A stretch of DNA of 64,000 nt from Actinokineospora inagensis DSM 44258. Lineage in GTDB: Bacteria; Actinomycetota; Actinomycetes; Mycobacteriales; Pseudonocardiaceae. Below the pieces are notes generated by a model, which was given only the letters and a program-made list of their open reading frames with translations, was not told the DNA's origin and made no database searches. The stretch covers positions 1 to 64,000 of the forward strand of contig NZ_AXWW01000005.1 of the NCBI RefSeq assembly GCF_000482865.1, in the 5' to 3' direction. Made by a program: the position numbers and the translations under genes. Numbering within the stretch: position 1 is the stretch's first letter; each line of letters opens with the position of its first letter. Shown here piece by piece: positions 23,851 to 32,937 of the stretch.

Positions 23851-25748
23851 AGGCTGGTCGTCGCTGGCGTACCCGGCCATCATTGGACGGCCTGTCCGTT
23901 CCGGCTGGCTGGAAGCGCGCGGTTGGTTGCTGTACGTCGCTCCGGGCCTGGTGTGGCACGGCCTATGGCGAGGTGCACGGTGGATCGTTCTGCGCGGAAT
24001 GCCGTGGCTGGCCAGGGTGTTGTGGCTCGCCGTCGTCGGCGCCTCGTGGTTGGCGTCGTGCCTTGGTCGGTATGTGCTGGCTCATCGCGAGTACGGGCCG
24101 CTGGTGCGGGAACTGGAGGTGGAGGGTGCGCGGGCGCATCGGCTCAAGCGCGCTCGTGACGCCTGGCGACGGACCGCGTATCGGCGGTTGTGGCTGGTCG
24201 TAGGTCTGATCGTCGCTTTGGTCGGAGCCACGGCGGTTCTGGCACATCGGTACGGATCGGCGATCTCCTGGTCGGCGTTGACGCTGGTCACAGGCGTGTT
24301 TGCCCTGGTTGGCAGGACGCGAAGGCCACCCACGGTGCGTCCCGAGGCTGAGCAGGCCCCAGGCCCGAGGGACCCGTTCCCGATCGCGGACGCCCATACC
24401 CGGGGGCAGGCGGCCGACTGCGTGGCACGTGCGGTGGGCGCCGAGGGGATCGAGTTGCGCGGGGTGGAGAGCACGCGGCGGACACCGTGGGGGTGGGAGG
24501 CCGCCGTGGTGCTCAAGCGCGGGACACCGGCCGGGCTGGTGGCCAAGGTCGCCGAGCTGGAGACCACCCTTGATCTCCCGTCCGGCGGGGTGCTCGCCGC
24601 ACCGGATCGCGGCCGACGTGCTCGTGTCGTGCTGCGACTCGCCGAGCGAGACCCGTTTGCCGGGGTGACAACTGCACCAGACCACGCCCCGGCGTCGTTG
24701 TCGATCAAGGATTCCCACGTGGTCGGCGCGCGGATGAGCGGCGATGACCTGCGGTTGTCCCTGTACGGCGTGCATGCGGTGGTCATCGGCGGCCCCGGTG
24801 CGGGCAAGTCGCAAACCCTGCGGACGCTGGCCGACGTGGTGTCTGCCTGCGCGGACGCGGTGGTGTGGGACTTGGACCCAGCCGGCAACGGACTTGAGGT
24901 ACTCGGCGGCGGTGTCAGCCGAGTCGAACGGGATCGGGCGGGTATCGAGGACGCTCTGGGAGGCGGTGGCGATGGCGCAGGTCCGCCCCCGGCTGCTGAC
25001 CCAGTTGGGCATGGGCGACGCGTGGGACGTGTCCCCGGAGCGCCCCGCCGTGGTGGTGTTCTGCGACGAGTACCCGCGCTTGTCCGACCAGGCGAAGGCG
25101 CTCGCGGTCGACCTGATCCGGATCGGCCGCAAGGCTCGGGTGACGCTGGTGTTGGCCGCGAGCGAGGCCACCTCGGATGCGCTCGGTGCTGCCGTCGCGG
25201 AGATCGCCGCCTTGAAGATCCTGCACGCCTGCCGACATGCGGACGTCCGCCTGGTCCTCGGCGCGAACATGATCGCCGACGGTTGGCGCCCGGACCGGCT
25301 CAACCCCGCGACCGGTGAGACACCCGAGGACGCGGGGGTCTGCTACGTCCACGCCGCCGGGGCTCGCGACCCCATCCTGAACAAGATCCGTCTGGTGCCT
25401 GCCGCTCGTGCGCGGCTCAACGGTTCGCACCGTGCCGCGCGGGGGCTGCCCCGCATAGATGTTGCCACCCTGGCAAAGCAAGTCGAGACGGACTCGGTGG
25501 ACCGCAGCGCTGTCGACGACGTGTTGACGGCGTTCGGCGCCGATGATCGCGTGTGGACCGAGACACTGCTGTCCAGGTTGGCCACCCTGCACGAGCGCTA
25601 CCGGGCTTGGACGGCGGAGGACTTGGCCGCCGTGCTGGCGCCGTTGGAGGTGCGGCCGGGTCAGGTGAAGATCGGTAGCCGCAACCGCAACGGGTACCGG
25701 CGCCTGTTCGTCCGCGAGGCGTGGGACGCCTACCGGGGTGGCCGATGA
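23847..25748 (+). pseudogene. FtsK/SpoIIIE-type transfer translocase, frameshifted
   Basis: Membrane-anchor segments (WLLYVAPGLVWHGLWRGARW, LWLVVGLIVALVGATAVLAH) are followed by the motor domain with Walker A GGPGAGKSQT, Walker B AVVVFCDEYPR and a winged-helix end (LEVRPGQVKIGSRNRNGYRR). The frame breaks near 24955-24961, between EDAL and WEAVAMAQVRPRLLTQLG, so no single product contains both Walker motifs. A second shift is likely near 23905, since the coupled GTG 23847 opens another frame. The equivalent gene of element 1 is intact. Loss of this protein should prevent self-transfer. Confidence 0.75.
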
Positions 25749-25972
25749 GGTCTACTCGGGTAGAGGCCGGTAGAGCCACCGGAATTGGCTCTGAGCAGGG
25801 CGGTAGGCGGGTAGAGCCCCGAATGCTGACCGTGTACCGCCACGGCTTGACGGTGCGTCGTCCGAGTGAACCTCCTGTGCTCAACAGGAGGGCCTACCTG
25901 ATCCTGCTTGCGATTCTCGTCGACTACACCACCATGGGAGATCCGGAGGGGAGGCATCGCGATGACCAGTAG
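25745..25972 (+). CDS. small linker protein between Tra and recombinase (element 2)
   Basis: 75 residues if started at ATG 25745, which overlaps the Tra stop (ATGA) as in element 1; ATG 25823 is an alternative. The conserved half reads PPVLNRRAYLILLAILVDYTT, matching 16170-16310. The stop lies 11 bases inside the recombinase gene, the same overlap as in element 1. Function unknown. Confidence 0.6.
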   Translation: MRSTRVEAGRATGIGSEQGGRRVEPRMLTVYRHGLTVRRPSEPPVLNRRAYLILLAILVDYTTMGDPEGRHRDDQ

Positions 25973-27707
25973 CCCATGGACGCGGTTCGATGAGTTGTTC
26001 GGTGTGGAGGCCACCGCAGACCCGATGAGCGACGCAGTTGGGAATCTGGCGTTCTACGGCCGGTGCTCCACCGAGGACAACCAGGACCCCGAGACGTCTC
26101 ACGGCTGGCAGCGCGGCAACGCCGAGAAGTTCGTGGGGCCGCTGGGCGGACAGATCGTGGCGGACTTCTTCGACATCGGTCAGTCTCGTTCGGTGCCGTG
26201 GGAGCGGCGGGAGGCGGCGTCGAGGTTGCTCGCGGCGTTGAAGGACCCGCGCCGTGCCTGGACCGGTGTGGTGGTCGGTGAGGGCACGCGGTGTTGGTTC
26301 GGCAATCAGTTCTCGCTGATCGCACCCCGGTTTGCCGCCTATGGCGTGGACCTGTGGGTGCCGGAGTTGGGTGGCAAGTACGACGCGCGCAACCCCTCCC
26401 ACAAGATGCTCATGAGCGTCCTCGGTGGCATGAGCGAGTCCGAGCGCCAGCACGTCCAGGCCCGGGTTCGCGCGGCGATGGACGCGCAGGTGGTCAACGA
26501 GGGCCGCTACCAGGGCGGTCGGGCGCCCTACGGATATCGAGTGGTCGACGCGGGTCCACACCCGAACCCGCGCAAAGCAGCCGAAGGGTTCCGCCTGCGG
26601 GTGCTTGCACTCGACGAACAGGCGGCCGAAGTGGTGGAGCGGATCTTCGCTGACTACCTCAACGGCAAAGGCGACCGAGCCATCGCCAACGCCCTCAACC
26701 GGGAGGCCATCGCGTGCCCGTCAGCGGCGCGGCCGGAGCAGAACCGGCACCGGATCGCGGATGGCTGGCAGGCCACCACAGTTCGGTCGATTCTGGAGAA
26801 TCCGCGCTACACCGGCTATGCGTTCTTCGGTCGGTGGATGCGGCGGGAAATGCTGCTCGACCCGGACGACGTGGGCGCGGGTCACGTGGTGCGGTTCAAG
26901 CGCGCGGACGCGGACAAGGTGGTGCGGTCGCGGGAGCAGGCGCACCCGGTGATCGTGCCGGTTGAGGTGTTCACTGAGGTGCAGTTGCGCAGGCGCGGCA
27001 AGTCCGCCGGTGGATTGCGCACCACAGCCAGGAACGAACGCGCCGAGCGGCCGACGAAACGCACCTACCTGTTCCGTGGGCATCTCCGCTGCGCGGTGTG
27101 TACGCGGAAGATGGAAGGCAGTCCGCGTAAGCACGGCATGTACTACCGCTGCCCCGCCCGCACTCTCGCGCCCGGTTCACCGGCACTGGCCAGCCACCCG
27201 CCCACGGTGTACCTGCGTGAGGAGCCGTTGCAGAAGATCGTCAACGAATGGCTGGTGGAAGTCCTGCACCCGGCCCGGGTTGATGCCACCGTGCAGGCCC
27301 TTCTCGATGCCCAGGTGACACCAAGCGGCGCGGCAGACCACGAGGCCGCCCGGAAGCGGCTCAAGGACGCCGAAGGGCGGTTGCGGCGCTACCAGGAGGC
27401 CATCGGCGCCGGGATCGACCCGACCGCCTTGGTTGACGCGATGAACCAGGCCCAAGCCGAGAAGGCAGCCGCACAGGCAGAACTAAGGGAGGCGCCCGAG
27501 CCGGGCACGGTCAGCGCGGCGGAGATCTACGCCATGATCGACTCACTCGGCGACGTCCAAGCCATGGTGGACAACGCCGACCCCGGCAACCTGGCCAGCC
27601 TGTACGACGCGATGGGGCTGGAGATCAGGTACTTCAACGACGAAGCGGCCGTCGAGATGACGGCCGCTCCACGGGTGAATAGCGTGCGTGTCCGAGGGGG
27701 GACTTGA
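25962..27707 (+). CDS. serine recombinase (integrase) of element 2, intact
   Basis: 581 residues from ATG 25962, with GGAGGGGAGG upstream. The resolvase domain has its catalytic serine at about S36 in FYGRCSTEDNQ, with conserved arginines in GQSRSVPWERR and SESERQHVQARVRAAM. Next come the Recombinase domain (ILENPRYTGYAFFGRWMRRE), zinc-ribbon cysteines (RCAVCTRKMEGSPR, YYRCPAR) and a coiled-coil region (RKRLKDAEGRLRRYQEAIGA) near the end. This is the large serine integrase architecture, which cuts and joins att sites through a serine-DNA bond. The last codons (SVRVRGGT) and the stop lie inside the tRNA-Leu gene. It is closely related to the broken gene of element 1. Confidence 0.9.
   Translation: MTSSPWTRFDELFGVEATADPMSDAVGNLAFYGRCSTEDNQDPETSHGWQRGNAEKFVGPLGGQIVADFFDIGQSRSVPWERREAASRLLAALKDPRRAWTGVVVGEGTRCWFGNQFSLIAPRFAAYGVDLWVPELGGKYDARNPSHKMLMSVLGGMSESERQHVQARVRAAMDAQVVNEGRYQGGRAPYGYRVVDAGPHPNPRKAAEGFRLRVLALDEQAAEVVERIFADYLNGKGDRAIANALNREAIACPSAARPEQNRHRIADGWQATTVRSILENPRYTGYAFFGRWMRREMLLDPDDVGAGHVVRFKRADADKVVRSREQAHPVIVPVEVFTEVQLRRRGKSAGGLRTTARNERAERPTKRTYLFRGHLRCAVCTRKMEGSPRKHGMYYRCPARTLAPGSPALASHPPTVYLREEPLQKIVNEWLVEVLHPARVDATVQALLDAQVTPSGAADHEAARKRLKDAEGRLRRYQEAIGAGIDPTALVDAMNQAQAEKAAAQAELREAPEPGTVSAAEIYAMIDSLGDVQAMVDNADPGNLASLYDAMGLEIRYFNDEAAVEMTAAPRVNSVRVRGGT
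27686..27696 (+). repeat. chromosomal attachment core at the tRNA-Leu 3' end
   Basis: GCGTGTCCGAG, identical to 6676-6686 and 18031-18041. Here it covers the 3' acceptor strand and discriminator base of the tRNA gene on the minus strand, so integration keeps the tRNA intact. Confidence 0.65.
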
Positions 27708-27772
27708 ACCCCCACGCCCGTTAAGGGCACTAGCACCTCAAGCTAGCGCGTCTGCCATTCCGCCACCCGGAC
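27689..27772 (-). tRNA. tRNA-Leu (anticodon GAG)
   Basis: The minus strand folds as a class II tRNA of 84 nt. The acceptor arm is GTCCGGG with CTCGGAC (one G-U pair) and discriminator A. The anticodon stem CTAGC/GCTAG encloses the loop TTGAGGT, giving anticodon GAG. A long variable arm with a TGCCCTTAACGGGCG hairpin and the T arm GGGGG-TTCAAGT-CCCCC follow. CCA is not encoded. It is the target of the integrative elements, whose DNA begins right after its 3' end. Confidence 0.95.
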
Positions 27773-27873
27773 TCGCGGGGTGTCCCGCGTGGTGTGGGCA
27801 TACCTTATCCGATGCTGTGGACCACTCCCAAACCGGGGCGCTGGGGTGGGGGTGGGGGTGGTAGGAAGGCGGG

Positions 27874-29196
27874 GTGAGTGAGCAGCAGAGCACCCTGGCC
27901 GAGGACGAGTCGGTGTTGTTGACCAGTGAGTTGATCCGGATTGACACGACGAATACCGGGGATCCGGCCACGGTGGTGGGGGAGCGGGCCGCGGCGGAGT
28001 ATGTGGCGGGGAAGCTCGCCGAGGTGGGGTATGAGACGACCTATGTGGAGTCGGGGGGGAAGGGGCGGGGGAACGTCGTCGCCAGGCTGGCGGGGGCGGA
28101 CCCCGGTAGGGGGGCGTTGCTGATCCACGGGCACCTGGACGTGGTGCCCGCCGATCCGTCGGAGTGGTCGGTGCACCCGTTCTCCGGCGCCGTGCAGGAC
28201 GGGTACGTGTGGGGGCGTGGGGCGGTCGACATGAAGGACATGTTGGGGATGACCCTGGCCACCGCCCGCCGGTTCAAGCGGGACGGGGTGGTGCCGCCGC
28301 GGGATCTGATCTTCGCCTTCGTCGCGGACGAGGAGGCGGGGGGCGAGTACGGGGCGCAGTGGCTGGTGGAGAACCGGCCGGAGTTGTTCGAGGGGGCGAC
28401 CGAGGCGATCAGCGAGGTCGGCGGGTTCTCGATCACCGTCAAGGACGGCGTGCGCGCGTACATGGTGGAGACGGCCGAGAAGGGCATCGCGTGGATGCGG
28501 TTGCGGGCCCGGGGGCGCGCGGGGCACGGGTCGATGGTGCACGAGGACAACGCGGTCACCAAGCTGACCCAGGCTGTCGCCCGGTTGGGGACGCACAAGT
28601 TCCCGTTGGTGTTGACGAACTCGGTGCGTGAGTTCTTCGCCGCCGTCACCGAGATGACCGGCATGGCGTTCGACGAAGACGACCTCGACGGTTCGGTGGC
28701 CAAGCTCGGGGCGGTCGCGCGGCTGGTCGGCGCGACCCTGCGGGACACGGCCAACCCGACCATGCTCAACGCGGGCTACAAGGCGAACGTGATCCCGTCG
28801 GTCGCGGAGGCCGTGGTCGACTGCCGCGTCCTCCCCGGCAGGCGGGAGGCTTTCGAGCGCGAGCTCGACGACATCCTCGGCCCGGACATCGAACGCGAAT
28901 GGGTGACGAGCCTTCCCTCGGTCGAGACCACCTTCGACGGCGCCCTCGTCGACGCCATGTCCGCGTCGATCATGGCGGAGGACCCGGGCGCCCGCACCGT
29001 CCCGTACATGCTCTCCGGCGGCACCGACGCCAAGTCGTTCCAGGCGCTGGGCATCCGCTGCTTCGGCTTCGCCCCCCTGCGGCTCCCGGCTGATCTCGAC
29101 TTCACCGCGCTGTTCCACGGGGTCGACGAGCGGGTGCCGGTGGACGCGCTCAAGTTCGGCACCCGGGTACTCGACCGGTTCCTGCGCACCTGCTGA
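27874..29196 (+). CDS. M20-family metallopeptidase (dipeptidase-like)
   Basis: 440 residues from GTG 27874. Metal-binding motifs of the M20 family (ArgE/DapE/Acy1/carboxypeptidase G2 type) are clear: LIHGHLDVVPA, YVWGRGAVDMKDM and FVADEEAGGEYGA. The dimerisation domain contains GRAGHGSMVHEDNAV, and SGGTDAKSFQALGIRCFGFAP comes near the end. No signal peptide, so cytosolic. It resembles, by position, the Rv2141c-type gene of mycobacteria. A related copy lies at 48173-49474. The exact substrate is not predictable. Confidence 0.9.
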   Translation: MSEQQSTLAEDESVLLTSELIRIDTTNTGDPATVVGERAAAEYVAGKLAEVGYETTYVESGGKGRGNVVARLAGADPGRGALLIHGHLDVVPADPSEWSVHPFSGAVQDGYVWGRGAVDMKDMLGMTLATARRFKRDGVVPPRDLIFAFVADEEAGGEYGAQWLVENRPELFEGATEAISEVGGFSITVKDGVRAYMVETAEKGIAWMRLRARGRAGHGSMVHEDNAVTKLTQAVARLGTHKFPLVLTNSVREFFAAVTEMTGMAFDEDDLDGSVAKLGAVARLVGATLRDTANPTMLNAGYKANVIPSVAEAVVDCRVLPGRREAFERELDDILGPDIEREWVTSLPSVETTFDGALVDAMSASIMAEDPGARTVPYMLSGGTDAKSFQALGIRCFGFAPLRLPADLDFTALFHGVDERVPVDALKFGTRVLDRFLRTC

Positions 29197-29343
29197 CGCG
29201 ACCGGTGGGGGCTCAGGCCCCTGCCGGCGCTTCGACATTGATTTGCCGGCGAACAAGGGGGTTGATTCACCCAAGGAAATGGTCGTCAACCGACAGCGAC
29301 TTCTGATCCGGTGAAGTCCGCTGGCACACGGTGGGGGTCTGGT

Positions 29344-32300
29344 ATGGCGGACACGCACAACGAGATCAGTGGTGGGCAGTTCGGCGGTCCGGTTGTGCAA
29401 GCGCGGCGGATTGGCCGGATTGTGGTCAACGCGGGGCCGGTGGATCCGGCCGAATACCCGCCGTTGGCGGGGTGGGGGGCGTTGCCGGAGATCACGCCTG
29501 CGTTGGCTGATCTGCTGGAGGCGCAGCGCGAGGCCGTGGACACGCTGCCGTACCGGTTGCTCGGGGTGCGACGGCCCGAGCTCGCCAAAGTGTATGTGCA
29601 GCAACGCATCCGGGCCCGTGACGACGCCGGGGTCGGGGAGGACGGGCGCGGGTCGGGGGAGGGCGCGGAGCGGCCGTTGTCGGCGGGGGAGGCGCTGGAC
29701 CGGGGCGGGCACCTGATCGTCATGGGAGAGCCCGGGGCGGGCAAGTCGACGCTCGGGCACATGTATGTGCAGCAGATCTGCGACTGCTGGCTCGGTGTCG
29801 AGGGCGCCCAACCGCCGTTGACCGAACCCGTGTTGCCGCTGCGGGTGCCCGCCCGCGCGTTGGCCGCTGACCGGACGTGGAGTGAACTGCTCGCCGATGG
29901 GGTTCGCGACACCGTTGGGCGGTTGCTGACCAGCGCGCCGGACCCGGCGTTGTTCTCCCGTCGCGCGTTCGGGGCGCGGTGGCTGGTGTTCATCGACGGG
30001 CTCGACGAGATCGCCGACGGGGCTACCCGGGAGCAGGTCATCCGGGCGATCACCATACGTATGCGTCGGTCCGAGCATTACCGCATGGTGGTGACCACCC
30101 GCCCGTTGCCCAACACCGAGATGGCCCCGTTCGACCAGGTCGGCGCGCACGCGTACACGATCCAACCGTTCGGGGCGCCGGAGTTGGACGAGTTCGCCAC
30201 CGCCTGGTTCCGCGCCCAGAACGCGCTGACCGCACGGGACCGCGCCGCCGAGTTCGTCCGGCAGGTCGGCGACGGCAGGCTGCGCGAACTCGTCCGCAAC
30301 CCGCTGCTGGCGACCATCACCGCCATCGCGCACACCCTCGAACCGCACCGCGAACTGCCCCGCAGCACGGCCAGCCTCTACCAACGCTTCATGGACTACC
30401 TGCTCACCGACGACACCAGCGGCCGCCGCACCCGCGACGAGTTGCGCCGGACACTCGAACACAGCCCGGACCGGCTGGCGCTGGCCACCTGGGTGGACGA
30501 CCACCGCGTCGACCTCATCGAAGCCCTCGCCGTCGTCCGCCTCGACACCGACACACCCCTGTTCGACGCGGCGCGCGACTGGGTTTTGGCCGCCCAGACC
30601 GGGGAGCCGCCGTCAGGCTGGGAGGAGGACATGCGCGCGTTGTTGACCAGCAGCGGCGTGTTCGTCCGCACCGAGGAGACCCTGCGTTTCTCCCACCAGT
30701 CGTTCGCCGAGTTCCTCGCCGCCCGCAGCCACGCCCGCGCCATCGGCCCCGAGTTCACCGACATGGACGACTGGATCGCGCGCGGCCTGCTCCCTGTCAG
30801 GCAGAACCACGCCCTGTTCACTTTCTTGCTGTGGGGACTCCGGGGCAATGAACTGGGTTTGGTGCTGCGCAGACTCCTGGAACGCGGCACCGACCACGTG
30901 CTCCTCGCGGGCAAACTGCTGACCGGCGACCTTCCGGTGGACGCCCACGTCGCCACCGAGATCATCGACCGCTTGGTGGACGCGCTCGTGGTCGCGGGCG
31001 CGGTCTTGGCTGATCCTGATACCGCTATGCGGCGGGTGCGCGATGTGCTCTCGACCGTCGGTGTGCACCGGGAAATCGTGCTGCGGCGAGTGGCGCGCGT
31101 GCGCGACAACGCAGACCTGCTTCCGAACACGCGCGTCGAGGCGGCCACTACGATTGGCTTGCTTGACGACCGCGTCGCTGCGGCGGACTGGTTGACCGAG
31201 TTCGCTACCGATGTCGAGCCGGACGTCCTAGTGTGGATCGCGGACGGCATCAACAGCCTCACCGCCGACAGCGGTCGCCGGATTGAGCGACTGGTCAGCC
31301 GACTTGCCCGGACCCGGCGTCACGACTATGTGGTGACCTTCGCCCATATCGCGGTCCTGGCGGACGCCAAGTTGACGACCGAGGCCACCGAACTGGCCCG
31401 CGAGTTCGTCGCCGCCATCCGGGCGGACCCACGCACCGACACCGACCCGCACCTTGTTCCCCTTTGCGACTCGACCGTGTCCGTGCCGATGCGATTCCGG
31501 GACTCCTGGGGACGCCGAGTCTCGGAAGACGACCGGTACACCTGGGCAGGCATCGCCGCGCGACTCGAAGAACTGAACCTTCCCGACGATGCCGCGTGGG
31601 CCGCGCATCGCTCACTATCCGCCGAGAACCGGATTTCGGAGTTCACCGAGGCGGCGACCGTGCTACTCGCGGTCGAGGGTGCTACCGCCGTGTCCACCAT
31701 CGTCAAGAACGCCGCCGCCCGTTCGATACAGCACCTGCTGGCCTGCGCCGACCTGATCCGCGAGCACAACCCTCCTGTCGCCGCGCACCTCGCCGCCCGC
31801 AGCCTCACCTGCCCCGGTGACCTGACTCGCGCTCAGACTGACAAGGCCGTCACGATCGCATTGGCAGGCGGATATGAGCCGGACGAGTTGGCGACGTCGG
31901 TGTTCACCGAGCAGTACCTGAAGGTGTACGACCGCGCCCAGTTCGCGTATGCGCTGTCCGTGCGAGGCCACCGTGACCAGGTGCGCGCGTACTTGCGTGA
32001 ACTTGTCGAACGAGGTTCTCTCGACCGGTACGAGTACTGGTGGGTCGTCGACACACTCGTGCGTGGTGGCACAGCGGATGACCGCGAGTACGTCCTCGCG
32101 GATGTTCAACACCGGTCACCCCAACACATCGCACAGGCGGCACCGGTGCTGCACAGGGTGGGGGATTCCGCCACGGCGGCCCGGCTCCTCCGTCAGGTCA
32201 TCGCCTGCCGCCCACCAACGCGCGTCCTGCTGGAGGTTGTTGACGACCTCGGCACCACTGCCCCGCCCGACCTGCGCGACGAACTCCTCGCTGCCTGCGT

Positions 32301-32784
32301 GGCCCGCATCGACGGCGGTGAGTGTCGCGACCTGAACCGACTGGCCGTGCAACTCGACAAAGCGGGTCGCCCCGAAGCGGCCGACATGTTCCGCCGAGCC
32401 CTGTTCCACGCCATGAACACCGAGAACGCCGAACTCCCCAAGATCACCGCCGCCTGGCTCACCGCTCAAGGTGTGCACGCCGCCGATCACGTCGTGCGGG
32501 AAGTCCTCGACCGCGACCTGCCCGCCCCGCTCCGCCTGGAGGTATCGATCAAGGTCGCGGAGTTCGGCGCCCTCCCGCAGGCGGTCCGGCTCTGGATCGA
32601 CATCGCCCTGCACCACGGTGAGGCCACCGGACCCGGTTTCACCGCCACCAACTGGCTGATCCGCACCGGCCACCGCTCCACAGTGGACCTGGCGATCGCC
32701 GACGCCCTCGCCCGGGGTGCCCTGTCCGCCCCGGCCCAAGCCCGCCTGCACGCCCTGCGCGCCTGGGTGGCCGCCACCGGGTAG
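29344..32784 (+). CDS. NACHT-domain NTPase with a long helical C-terminus
   Basis: 1146 residues from ATG 29344 (GTG 29311 is also open). The N-terminus begins MADTHNEISGGQFGGPVVQA, a tag-like motif I recall from many actinobacterial STAND and conflict proteins. The NACHT domain has Walker A GEPGAGKST at about 128-136 and Walker B WLVFIDGLDEIAD at 213-225, with TTRPLP just after. A winged-helix-like region ends near FSHQSFAEFLAARSHAR. The remaining 650 residues look like TPR/HEAT-type helical repeats suited to sensing. Bacterial NACHT proteins of this build can act in antiphage defence or signalling. No effector domain was recognised, so the role is open. Confidence 0.8.
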   Translation: MADTHNEISGGQFGGPVVQARRIGRIVVNAGPVDPAEYPPLAGWGALPEITPALADLLEAQREAVDTLPYRLLGVRRPELAKVYVQQRIRARDDAGVGEDGRGSGEGAERPLSAGEALDRGGHLIVMGEPGAGKSTLGHMYVQQICDCWLGVEGAQPPLTEPVLPLRVPARALAADRTWSELLADGVRDTVGRLLTSAPDPALFSRRAFGARWLVFIDGLDEIADGATREQVIRAITIRMRRSEHYRMVVTTRPLPNTEMAPFDQVGAHAYTIQPFGAPELDEFATAWFRAQNALTARDRAAEFVRQVGDGRLRELVRNPLLATITAIAHTLEPHRELPRSTASLYQRFMDYLLTDDTSGRRTRDELRRTLEHSPDRLALATWVDDHRVDLIEALAVVRLDTDTPLFDAARDWVLAAQTGEPPSGWEEDMRALLTSSGVFVRTEETLRFSHQSFAEFLAARSHARAIGPEFTDMDDWIARGLLPVRQNHALFTFLLWGLRGNELGLVLRRLLERGTDHVLLAGKLLTGDLPVDAHVATEIIDRLVDALVVAGAVLADPDTAMRRVRDVLSTVGVHREIVLRRVARVRDNADLLPNTRVEAATTIGLLDDRVAAADWLTEFATDVEPDVLVWIADGINSLTADSGRRIERLVSRLARTRRHDYVVTFAHIAVLADAKLTTEATELAREFVAAIRADPRTDTDPHLVPLCDSTVSVPMRFRDSWGRRVSEDDRYTWAGIAARLEELNLPDDAAWAAHRSLSAENRISEFTEAATVLLAVEGATAVSTIVKNAAARSIQHLLACADLIREHNPPVAAHLAARSLTCPGDLTRAQTDKAVTIALAGGYEPDELATSVFTEQYLKVYDRAQFAYALSVRGHRDQVRAYLRELVERGSLDRYEYWWVVDTLVRGGTADDREYVLADVQHRSPQHIAQAAPVLHRVGDSATAARLLRQVIACRPPTRVLLEVVDDLGTTAPPDLRDELLAACVARIDGGECRDLNRLAVQLDKAGRPEAADMFRRALFHAMNTENAELPKITAAWLTAQGVHAADHVVREVLDRDLPAPLRLEVSIKVAEFGALPQAVRLWIDIALHHGEATGPGFTATNWLIRTGHRSTVDLAIADALARGALSAPAQARLHALRAWVAATG

Positions 32785-32937
32785 GTGACACTCACCCGAG
32801 TGGTGGATTTCGTCGGGTTTGCGCGGACAGCAAGATCATCCGTACTTCGGGGTGGGTGTGGCAGCGCCGACTGTGTGCACGTGCAGAGGTTGCTCATGCA
32901 GTTATCCTGGGTTCAACCGCATCCTGGGAGATGAACC

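Noticed and set aside
6690-27690. Replication initiator or relaxase expected in an AICE
   Set aside because: I looked for RepSA-, primase-polymerase- or relaxase-like motifs in all large frames and found none.
27805-30504. Minus-strand open frame of about 900 codons
   Set aside because: It covers the M20 and NACHT genes in antisense, is rich in R, P, H and G, and has no domain; the plus-strand genes carry clear motifs.
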